Positions 1 to 5,659 of a stretch of 5,659 bases of DNA are shown piece by piece. The translations under genes were made by a program, and so were the position numbers. Position 1 is the first letter of the stretch; each line of letters starts with the position of its first letter. The notes under the pieces are model-generated. The model saw nothing but the letters and a program-made list of their open reading frames with translations, was not told the DNA's origin and ran no database searches. This DNA comes from Candidatus Poseidoniales archaeon (GTDB lineage: Archaea > Thermoplasmatota > Poseidoniia > Poseidoniales > Poseidoniaceae): the NCBI GenBank assembly GCA_009887135.1, contig QXYA01000024.1:1-5659 (forward strand), given 5' to 3'.

Positions 1-373
1 GGACATTTATGTCAAAATAGATGGTCATTGTAGCGGTTGTATCTGCAATACTTTCGTTGATGGCCACGTTTGTGGTATCAAAAATGAGGAGCGTTGAAAC
101 AGATGCTTGACCTGTCAGAACGGCATTATTGATATTGAGTATACCACCTTCTTGAATCGTTATTGTTGAGTCTGTAGAGATTTGGGATTCACCTGTCCAG
201 GTAAGTACGCCCCCGTCTGCTATGACCACATCGCCGTTGAGGTTGCCACCTTCCCATGTCTGGGAATCTGAAACGAGTGTTGTCGAGCCGTTGGTTGGTG
301 GGGATGCTAGCGTTGTGGAAGCAAAAAGGATGGGAATCATCATCAGAATTGTCAATAGGCTTGCTGTTCGCAT
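1..373 (-). CDS. Secreted beta-rich surface protein, N-terminal fragment (runs off left edge)
   Basis: The reverse-strand frame is open from an ATG at 373-371 to the window edge, giving 124 residues with no stop. The C-terminal part is outside the window. Residues 1-23 look like a Sec signal peptide: Arg at position 2, a hydrophobic core around 5-18 (LLTILMMIPILF) and a small-residue site, with probable cleavage after Ala23 (TLA|SPP). The mature part is rich in Thr, Ser, Asn, Gly and Ile. It has three GG-x-L turns (residues 42-45, 54-57, 76-79) between short beta-prone stretches, as in parallel beta-helix (pectin-lyase-like) surface proteins; that fold is an inference. Two N-glycosylation sequons are visible, N28-G-S and N106-E-S. 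No Shine-Dalgarno motif precedes the start; the signal peptide decides it. The gene follows carS by 42 bp in the same direction and may share its transcript. The specific function is not recognised. Confidence 0.8.
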   Translation of the reverse strand, partial: MRTASLLTILMMIPILFASTTLASPPTNGSTTLVSDSQTWEGGNLNGDVVIADGGVLTWTGESQISTDSTITIQEGGILNINNAVLTGQASVSTLLIFDTTNVAINESIADTTATMTIYFDINV

Positions 374-415
374 GGTTTGGCCATGATGTATTGAATCATC
401 AATGCTTTGCCTACG

Positions 416-1105
416 TCAGTAAGGGACATCTTTCCATCCAATGGCATATCCAATGAGGTTAAATCCTCTATGAAGGACTGGTGTGATGACAATTATTGCC
501 AACATTGGATAGATGAGATCAGTCGAAGCAAGTAATGACCCTCCAAGGAAGAGTTGACCCCATAAGAACACCATGATTGCAAAAGGCAGAGTATCAAGCA
601 ATGGTGCCTTCGAGGAAACATCACCTTCTCGCTTTAATCCTTGACGGCGCTTGAAAAACGAACCTGTTAAATCTCCAAACAAACAAGCAAATCCGAGGAA
701 TGAACCGAGAATATAAGCTGCAATCCAGTCGCTTCCAATTGAAAACCAAGCGTCTTCTGAGCCAATAATCGGGCTTGCGAAGATTGCAGCACCATCGAAT
801 TCGTTTCCGACGATAGCAAGCTGGAGAACGCATAGTAAACCAGCAGTAAGTGATCCTCCGATAAGTCCGTTCCATGTTTTTCCATCACCTAGCATCCGAT
901 TTCCGTCTTTTAGAGATCTTCCGCCATCGATTGGCCAAGGCCCATATCCTGTTTTTGGAAGCCATTTACCCCACATCATAGCAAAGGTGTTGGCAATAAA
1001 TCCTGGGAGATAAAGCCACAGTGTCATAAGGACAAGGGCAAGAAAATTTAGTTCAGTGGCTGCATCTACATTGCTCATGAGAGGGTGGTTTTCGATAAGG
1101 CACAT
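416..1105 (-). CDS. carS: CDP-archaeol synthase (CDP-2,3-bis-(O-geranylgeranyl)-sn-glycerol synthase)
   Basis: CarS transfers CMP from CTP to 2,3-bis-O-geranylgeranylglyceryl phosphate, giving CDP-archaeol, the activated precursor of archaeal polar lipids. It is an integral membrane enzyme related to bacterial CdsA. The 229-residue product shows the family signatures in order: PGFIANTFA (residues 34-42) at the end of the first membrane helix, PIDGGRSLKDGNRMLGDGKTW (58-78) on the cytoplasmic loop, GDLTGSFFKRRQGLKREGD (144-162), then a PLLDTLPF segment (168-175). About five hydrophobic segments are seen (roughly 21-42, 81-100, 127-145, 173-193, 198-216). It is longer than the usual ~170-180 residues, through a short N-terminal tail and an acidic loop at about 101-126. 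A second Met at residue 10 (ATG at 1078-1076) is an equally plausible start, since neither has a clear ribosome-binding site. It is divergent from purD and followed by the secreted-protein gene. Confidence 0.95.
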   Translation of the reverse strand: MCLIENHPLMSNVDAATELNFLALVLMTLWLYLPGFIANTFAMMWGKWLPKTGYGPWPIDGGRSLKDGNRMLGDGKTWNGLIGGSLTAGLLCVLQLAIVGNEFDGAAIFASPIIGSEDAWFSIGSDWIAAYILGSFLGFACLFGDLTGSFFKRRQGLKREGDVSSKAPLLDTLPFAIMVFLWGQLFLGGSLLASTDLIYPMLAIIVITPVLHRGFNLIGYAIGWKDVPY

Positions 1106-1170
1106 GAAGGCTCTTGTTGTGAAACCCCTTTTGCGGTTGAATTATCAGCCTTGATAGATTGCGTCGAGTT
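1106..1170. promoter_or_regulatory. Divergent carS/purD intergenic promoter region
   Basis: This 65-bp spacer separates the outward-facing starts of carS and purD, so both promoters must lie here or reach into the genes. An AT-rich patch (AATTAT at 1140-1145) is centred about 27 bp before the purD ATG at 1171. That is the distance expected of an archaeal TATA box serving a leaderless transcript. Read on the other strand, the same patch (ATAATT) could serve carS with a short leader. Neither gene has a Shine-Dalgarno motif, which agrees with leaderless starts. The boxes are weak and this is an inference from position and composition only. Confidence 0.35.
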
Positions 1171-2433
1171 ATGAGTAGGTCTGTTCTTGTCGTAGGTGGC
1201 GGTGGAAGGGAACATGCTCTTTGCAGGGCGCTTTCACAATCAGAATCGATCAGTGATGTTCACGTAACTCCAGGTAACGCAGGGACGGCAAACTACGCTA
1301 CGAATCATCCAATATCGGCTTCTGATATCGATGGCCTTGTTTCGTTATCTCAAACGCTGTGTGTGGATTATGTCATCGTTGGCCCTGAAGCACCGTTGTG
1401 TGATTCACTCGCAGATATTCTCCTTGAACACGGAATCCCTTGTTTTGGACCTCAGGCAATCCATGCTGAACTTGAAGGATCGAAACTGTTCGCTAAGGAG
1501 GCGATGCGACGGGCGAATGTGCCTACTGCGGATTATATGGTACTTGATTCCTCGAGTGACATTGAATCTGCTCTCTCTTCGTATTCGGGCAATCCATGGG
1601 TCATCAAGAGAGACGTTCTTGCAGGAGGAAAAGGTGTTGTTGTTACAACAAATGCGCAAGAAGCGACCGATTTCATCAACGATTCGATACAGACCGATGG
1701 ACATGTTCTCTTGGAATCATTTCTCCCTGGTGAAGAAGCAAGTATGTTAGTGGTAATGGATGCCTCAGGATTTGTCTGTTTACCCCCGAGTCAAGACCAC
1801 AAAAGAGTCTGGGATGGGGATAAGGGACTGAACACGGGTGGCATGGGTGCATACTGTCCAGCACCTGTAGTTACTGAAGAAATACATCGTAAGGTTCTGG
1901 AACGAATTGTCAAGCCGATGCATGAATCACTTTCTGGAATGGATGTCCCTTATCGAGGTGTTCTCTATGTCGGGTTGATGATCGATGAACATGGAGATCC
2001 ATTTGTCGTCGAATTCAATGTACGTTTTGGCGATCCTGAATGCCAGGTTACACTGCCATTAATCGCTTCAGATGTAGGCGAATTACTCTTTGCAGCAGCT
2101 ACTGATTCATTGGATAACTATTCCGTTTCCTTCCATGACAAGCACTGCCTTACCGTGGTTCTTGCTTCAGAAGGATATCCTCAATCTGCGAAGAAGGGAC
2201 GGGTTATTCTTGGAGCAGAACTGGCTGGTGATGCTGATGATGCATGGGTGAGTCATGCAGGCACTGGAACAGATGATTCAAACACACTTATCTCCACAGG
2301 AGGAAGAGTACTTGCTACAACTGCAATTGCTCCTTCATTAGCCGAAGCAAGAGTTCTTTCTTACCAAAGACTGGGGATGATTTCACTCCAAGGTTCTCAC
2401 TACAGAAACGACATCGGGCATCGTGCGTTATGA
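1171..2433 (+). CDS. purD: Phosphoribosylamine--glycine ligase (GAR synthetase)
   Basis: PurD joins glycine to 5-phosphoribosylamine with ATP, the second step of de novo purine synthesis, in the cytoplasm. The 420-residue product is full length for the family. Domains in order: an N-terminal domain with the VLVVGGGGREHAL motif (residues 5-17) and VGPEAPL (70-76); an ATP-grasp region from GSKLFAKEAM (103-112) with Lys146 and the AGGKGV loop (151-156), LLESFLPGEEAS (180-191), and the DHKRVWDGDKGLNTGGMGAY stretch (209-228); the metal-binding FNVRFGDPECQ (282-292); and a C-terminal domain with VVLASEGYP (329-337), HAGT (362-365), STGGRVL (375-381) and the closing YRNDIGHRAL. I chose ATG 1171 because it puts the first beta strand at the usual distance; an in-frame TTG at 1159 would add only four residues. 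The loop before AGGKGV reads KRDVL, where many PurDs have KADGL. Neighbouring genes give no purine context. Confidence 0.96.
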   Translation: MSRSVLVVGGGGREHALCRALSQSESISDVHVTPGNAGTANYATNHPISASDIDGLVSLSQTLCVDYVIVGPEAPLCDSLADILLEHGIPCFGPQAIHAELEGSKLFAKEAMRRANVPTADYMVLDSSSDIESALSSYSGNPWVIKRDVLAGGKGVVVTTNAQEATDFINDSIQTDGHVLLESFLPGEEASMLVVMDASGFVCLPPSQDHKRVWDGDKGLNTGGMGAYCPAPVVTEEIHRKVLERIVKPMHESLSGMDVPYRGVLYVGLMIDEHGDPFVVEFNVRFGDPECQVTLPLIASDVGELLFAAATDSLDNYSVSFHDKHCLTVVLASEGYPQSAKKGRVILGAELAGDADDAWVSHAGTGTDDSNTLISTGGRVLATTAIAPSLAEARVLSYQRLGMISLQGSHYRNDIGHRAL

Positions 2434-2485
2434 GGAAATGTAAATCTCATTGTGTTGCTTGATTTTGAGGGCTCATCCATAGTAG

Positions 2486-2496
2486 GGATTAAAAGA
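2486..2496 (+). promoter_or_regulatory. Possible TATA box for aglB
   Basis: Within the 126-bp purD-aglB spacer, the run GGGATTAAAAG has the AT-rich TTAAAA core of an archaeal box A preceded by purines, as in a BRE. If used, it would start transcription near 2515-2520 and give a leader of about 40 nt that includes the ribosome-binding site. No other AT-rich patch in the spacer sits so well. Promoter activity is an inference from composition. Confidence 0.25.
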
Positions 2497-2524
2497 GGGT
2501 CGAAAGTGGCCAAAGTGCTCCAGC

Positions 2525-2543
2525 ATTGCTGCTGTCGAGCAAT
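2525..2543 (+). other. Small inverted repeat in the predicted aglB leader
   Basis: ATTGCT at 2525-2530 is exactly complementary to AGCAAT at 2538-2543, with a 7-nt loop (GCTGTCG). This could form a 6-bp hairpin just before the ribosome-binding site. An alternative pairing, GCTC 2517-2520 with GAGC 2537-2540, competes with it. It has no T-tract, so it is not a classic terminator of purD. A 6-bp stem can easily occur by chance. Confidence 0.25.
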
Positions 2544-2548
2544 CCTCT

Positions 2549-2553
2549 GAGGG
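2549..2553 (+). promoter_or_regulatory. Ribosome-binding site of aglB
   Basis: GAGGG matches part of the archaeal anti-Shine-Dalgarno complement (GGAGGTG). It ends 6 nt before the ATG at 2560, across an A-run. It is the only convincing Shine-Dalgarno motif in the window. It supports 2560 as the true start, and therefore supports the long N-terminal extension being translated. Confidence 0.5.
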
Positions 2554-2559
2554 AAAAAA

Positions 2560-5500
2560 ATGGAAAAGGTATCAAAGACCTCGCAAAGGCCTGTTTTTGG
2601 TTGGCTTATCGCCCCACTTGCTGTGCTTATTGCAATACTAGCAAACTACGTCGACGGACTTATGTCAGTCAACGTTGAATTGAACAAAGATGCGTTGATG
2701 CCAATCATCGCCACTGGTGTCGCAGGATTACTTGCTGTTACGCCACGTGTACTTCGTGAACTAGGTAACCTTCCTGATTCAATGACTCAAACTAGAATCT
2801 CTCTCGCTATGTTTGTTATTTCTATCGTCGGTTCAGGACTTGTTGAACAAAGCATCGATGCATTCACAGGATTCACATTCTTCATCGTAACGTTTGTTGG
2901 GTATTCACTCGATACACGTAGTCGTCATGAATGGATGACGATGCTTGTATTTGCCGGTGTTGGTGTTCATTCGGCTATGGACATAACAGCAGCTGCTGCT
3001 GTTACAGGATATCTCCCAACAGAGCATGTCTTCCCGAGCGGACAGACATTTCCTGTAGATTCATTCCAAAAGACAGCTCTTGGTTTCGTCTTCTTTACTT
3101 GGTTGACAATCTTCCCAATTATCGGTCTTGCAATCGGTGTTGCAGGACGTGGATTACTGAGTCCTGCTGGAGACAAGGGATGGTTTGCATACGGTATTAC
3201 AAAGGACGGAGCATGGAATAGAAACGCACTTCCTCTGCAAATCGCTCTCGTCATTTGGGCCGCAGCTCACATGCTCACCATCTGGCATTTTGATCAAGGT
3301 CAAATCGCAGACAGACTGAAACTCGGTGGGCTTGCAGGTGAGGAAGCAAACGGATACGTTGGATATTGGCCCGCACTTCTAACAGGTATTGTCGCTATCA
3401 TTGTATCCGGTATGGTTTCAGAACGCTGGCTTACACGTGCTATGACACTTTCTTCACTTTGGATGCTTTACCTTGTTGGGTCCTGGTATGAATCAGGATT
3501 CTGGGCAAACGAAAGTTTCGATGATTCATGGTCTCCTTTGATTTGGCTCGCTATTACGTTCTTCCTCGGTGTTGCAATCTCTATTATTGGCAATCACGAC
3601 AAGTACGGTGGCTGGTCTAATCGAGAAGAACATCGCCCAAGCGGTGCTCGTGAATTCTGGAATGCGCACTGGGCTTCTCTACTTACTGCAGTCGCCTTCA
3701 TAGTCGGACTTGTAATTCGTATCCAATGGTATGCTGTTCCTTCAATGTACGCAGCAGGAACAGAGGGTTTCGATATGACTGGAGGTTCTGACCCTTGGTA
3801 CATGAAGCGTGTTGTCGATTACATCCTTGCACAGAATGCACATCTTGTCTATGACGCAGATCGATTCTATCCAATTGGTGGAATCAATCCTCGACCACCA
3901 TTGTTTTCCTGGAGCCTTGCTCTTGGTGCTATGGGATTGGAATTATTCCTAGACGAACCAAGCGATGCAGTATGGTGGAGTATGCTTGCTCTTCCAGCCA
4001 TTTATGGTGCTCTAACAATTCTTCCAGTTGCAACTATTGCAAAGGATCACTTTGGAAAAGCAACCGGAGTTATTGCAGCTTGGTTGCTTGCATTCATGCC
4101 TGCTCACGTAACCCACTCTACATGGGGGCTAGCGGACCACGATTCATTCGTTATGCTGTTCATTGCGATTGGATTCATGTTCTATCTGCGTGCGGTCAAG
4201 TACGCAGGTTCTGAGAGACTTGTTCGAACGACTTCGATCCATCCTCTCGACATGCTCCGCGCTTTGAGTGCTGTTGCTCAACAACGAAAATATGCTATGT
4301 CAAACGCTGTTTTGGCAGGTGTTGCTTTCGGAGCGGCCAGTCTTGGTTGGAAAGGATTCGTAGTTGGTCCTGCAATCCTCTTCCTTGCATATGCATCACA
4401 AGTTGCATTGAACATGTTCCGCAGAAGAGATTCTACAATTCTCAGCACACTCTTCCTAACCATGCTTCTGACAAATCTATTGATCGCCCTTCCATTCTAT
4501 GCGCATCCACAGATGAACCTTGTTCTCGATGGTACTGGACTGCAACCATTCCTCTACATTCTGTTCTTTACAATCGTTATTATGTACATCACAACCGGAT
4601 TCAGAGACAAACCATGGCTTCTCGTTCTGGGTACGCTGGCCACTGGTGCAATAATCTTCTTTGCTATTCTGTACGTCCTGAAACTCACAGACGTCAGTAA
4701 CGCATGGGATGTTTTGTTTACTGGAAGTGGATACTTTACAAAGACCAAGATTTTCGGAACTGTTGCAGAAGCAAACGCTCCAGATCGTGGATACATGTTT
4801 GCAAGTTTCGGACCTGTTGTGTTTGTACTAGCACTGGTTGTTGGACTCATTTGTTTGTGGAAGACATTCAGCCAACGAAGTCAGATATCTCTTGTCTTTG
4901 GTATCTGGATCTTTGCTGCTTCTTACATGTCATGGACTGCAGCTCGTTTCCTCTTCAATGCAACTCCTGTTGTTTCCATCATGGGTGCTGCGGGAATTGT
5001 TGGACTTTGGAAGTGGTCTGGTTGGGACGGACTTGTTCGAACATGGCGTCGAGCTGGAATCCGTACTCCTTCTGATCGTATTGCAGGTGCAAGAAAGGCT
5101 GTTTGGAGAACACCTTCGTTCTCTGCAGTTCTCCTGGTCCTCATTATGATCTCAGGACAACAATTGACCTATGGATTGGATTCTGCTATCCCAAGCAACT
5201 CTCCTGCTGAAGGCGATATCGACGAAGACTTCTATTACACAGTACCTGACATTATGCGTTGGGATGACCTTGGATTCTCTCTTCTTGATAGCCGTGACTA
5301 CGAAGCATTTGGCGGTCGTTCATACATGGGCTCTTTTGGAAGTGGATTTAACGGACAATACTGGAACGATGCATTCGATTGGTTAGCTGAACAAGATACA
5401 AACGAATCTTATTCAGATAGACCAGCGTTTGTCTCTTGGTGGGATTATGGTTTCCAAGCATTGAACACCGGAGAGCACCCATCTGTTTCTGACAACTTCC

Positions 5501-5659
5501 AAACCGGAATTCCTGCATCAGGTAACATGCTTCTTGCACGAAGTCAAACCGATTTGGTTGCAATGTTCATTCAACACCTTGCTAATGGAGATGTTAGCTA
5601 TAATCTCAACCAAAAAGATGGTGATCGTGCGCTTACTTCTGGATTTGAGTCTCAACTTT
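2560..5659 (+). CDS. aglB: STT3-family oligosaccharyltransferase AglB with long N-terminal membrane extension (partial, runs off right edge)
   Basis: This is the single-subunit enzyme that moves a glycan from a dolichol-phosphate carrier to Asn in N-x-S/T sequons on the outer face of the membrane. The frame is open for 1033 codons with no stop. Catalytic motifs: GGSDPWY with Asp411 in the first outer loop after a helix at about 373-391; NPRPP downstream; the metal-binding DHD at 526-528; TVAE at 734-737 (the TIxE/SVSE motif of the fifth outer loop); the conserved Arg in AARFLFNATP; and SWWDYG with WWDYG at 960-964, opening the soluble domain. The DK motif and the C-terminus lie outside the window. 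Asp411 normally lies near residue 45, so residues 1 to ~370 are extra. They contain about ten hydrophobic segments (near 13-31, 46-61, 79-95, 102-116, 125-147, 173-195, 226-243, 269-286, 293-310, 327-344), and I do not recognise this part. An acidic, Gly/Ser-rich stretch at about 868-934 precedes the WNDAFDWL helix. The start is supported by GAGGG at 2549-2553. Confidence 0.93.
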   Translation, partial: MEKVSKTSQRPVFGWLIAPLAVLIAILANYVDGLMSVNVELNKDALMPIIATGVAGLLAVTPRVLRELGNLPDSMTQTRISLAMFVISIVGSGLVEQSIDAFTGFTFFIVTFVGYSLDTRSRHEWMTMLVFAGVGVHSAMDITAAAAVTGYLPTEHVFPSGQTFPVDSFQKTALGFVFFTWLTIFPIIGLAIGVAGRGLLSPAGDKGWFAYGITKDGAWNRNALPLQIALVIWAAAHMLTIWHFDQGQIADRLKLGGLAGEEANGYVGYWPALLTGIVAIIVSGMVSERWLTRAMTLSSLWMLYLVGSWYESGFWANESFDDSWSPLIWLAITFFLGVAISIIGNHDKYGGWSNREEHRPSGAREFWNAHWASLLTAVAFIVGLVIRIQWYAVPSMYAAGTEGFDMTGGSDPWYMKRVVDYILAQNAHLVYDADRFYPIGGINPRPPLFSWSLALGAMGLELFLDEPSDAVWWSMLALPAIYGALTILPVATIAKDHFGKATGVIAAWLLAFMPAHVTHSTWGLADHDSFVMLFIAIGFMFYLRAVKYAGSERLVRTTSIHPLDMLRALSAVAQQRKYAMSNAVLAGVAFGAASLGWKGFVVGPAILFLAYASQVALNMFRRRDSTILSTLFLTMLLTNLLIALPFYAHPQMNLVLDGTGLQPFLYILFFTIVIMYITTGFRDKPWLLVLGTLATGAIIFFAILYVLKLTDVSNAWDVLFTGSGYFTKTKIFGTVAEANAPDRGYMFASFGPVVFVLALVVGLICLWKTFSQRSQISLVFGIWIFAASYMSWTAARFLFNATPVVSIMGAAGIVGLWKWSGWDGLVRTWRRAGIRTPSDRIAGARKAVWRTPSFSAVLLVLIMISGQQLTYGLDSAIPSNSPAEGDIDEDFYYTVPDIMRWDDLGFSLLDSRDYEAFGGRSYMGSFGSGFNGQYWNDAFDWLAEQDTNESYSDRPAFVSWWDYGFQALNTGEHPSVSDNFQTGIPASGNMLLARSQTDLVAMFIQHLANGDVSYNLNQKDGDRALTSGFESQL

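Noticed and set aside
256..456. 66-codon plus-strand frame across the secreted-protein start
   Set aside because: It is antisense to a coherent signal peptide, has no ribosome-binding site, and overlaps the end of carS.
621..888. Two minus-strand frames inside carS
   Set aside because: They are out-of-frame readings of carS with Arg/Trp/Cys-rich products.
1331..1750. 139-codon plus-strand frame inside purD
   Set aside because: It overlaps purD in another frame, and its product is rich in Arg, Cys and Trp with no domain. The purD frame carries every family motif.
2434..2470. Terminator after purD
   Set aside because: Only a four-T run (2463-2466) is present, without a stem or long T-tract, so I do not call one.
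2986..3003. Short GCAGCTGCTGCTGTTAC run resembling a microsatellite
   Set aside because: It encodes an Ala-rich membrane helix turn in aglB and is too short to be a repeat element.
2931..3254. 96-codon plus-strand and 95-codon minus-strand frames in the aglB N-terminal extension
   Set aside because: I considered these as evidence that the extension is really other genes. The aglB frame here gives well-formed hydrophobic helices, whereas the alternatives give Cys/Arg-rich or featureless products.
4347..5149. Several 98-123-codon frames on both strands inside the aglB core
   Set aside because: They lie in other frames of a gene whose catalytic motifs are all readable. Their products have skewed Cys, Ser, His or Arg content and no recognisable features.

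Overview
The window suggests an archaeon. It encodes CarS, the enzyme that makes the CDP-activated archaeal lipid precursor, and a large STT3/AglB-type oligosaccharyltransferase. It has short intergenic gaps, moderate GC content and few Shine-Dalgarno motifs. The overall flavour (large secreted beta-rich surface protein, CarS, PurD, AglB) resembles planktonic marine Euryarchaeota such as Marine Group II (Poseidoniales). That placement is an impression and no marker gene here proves it.

Layout: two minus-strand genes occupy the left end. At positions 1-373 is the N-terminal part of a secreted protein with a clear signal peptide; its remainder lies beyond the left edge. Upstream of it in the same direction is carS (416-1105), 42 bp away, so the two may be co-transcribed. 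A 65-bp divergent spacer (1106-1170) separates carS from purD (1171-2433, plus strand), a complete purine-biosynthesis ligase. After a 126-bp spacer with a possible promoter, a small hairpin and a GAGGG ribosome-binding site, a very long plus-strand reading frame begins at 2560. It runs off the right edge at 5659 without a stop (1033 codons visible).

That last gene is the STT3-family catalytic subunit for N-glycosylation (aglB). All the membrane-part active-site motifs and the WWDYG signature can be read. The first catalytic Asp lies near residue 411, whereas in ordinary AglB/STT3 proteins it lies within about the first 50 residues. The protein therefore carries roughly 370 extra N-terminal residues with about ten predicted membrane segments. 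This is the most unusual thing in the window.

Three of the four genes concern the cell envelope (archaeal lipid precursor, protein N-glycosylation, a secreted sequon-containing protein); purD is a housekeeping gene between them. No RNA genes, mobile elements, CRISPR arrays or long repeats were seen.
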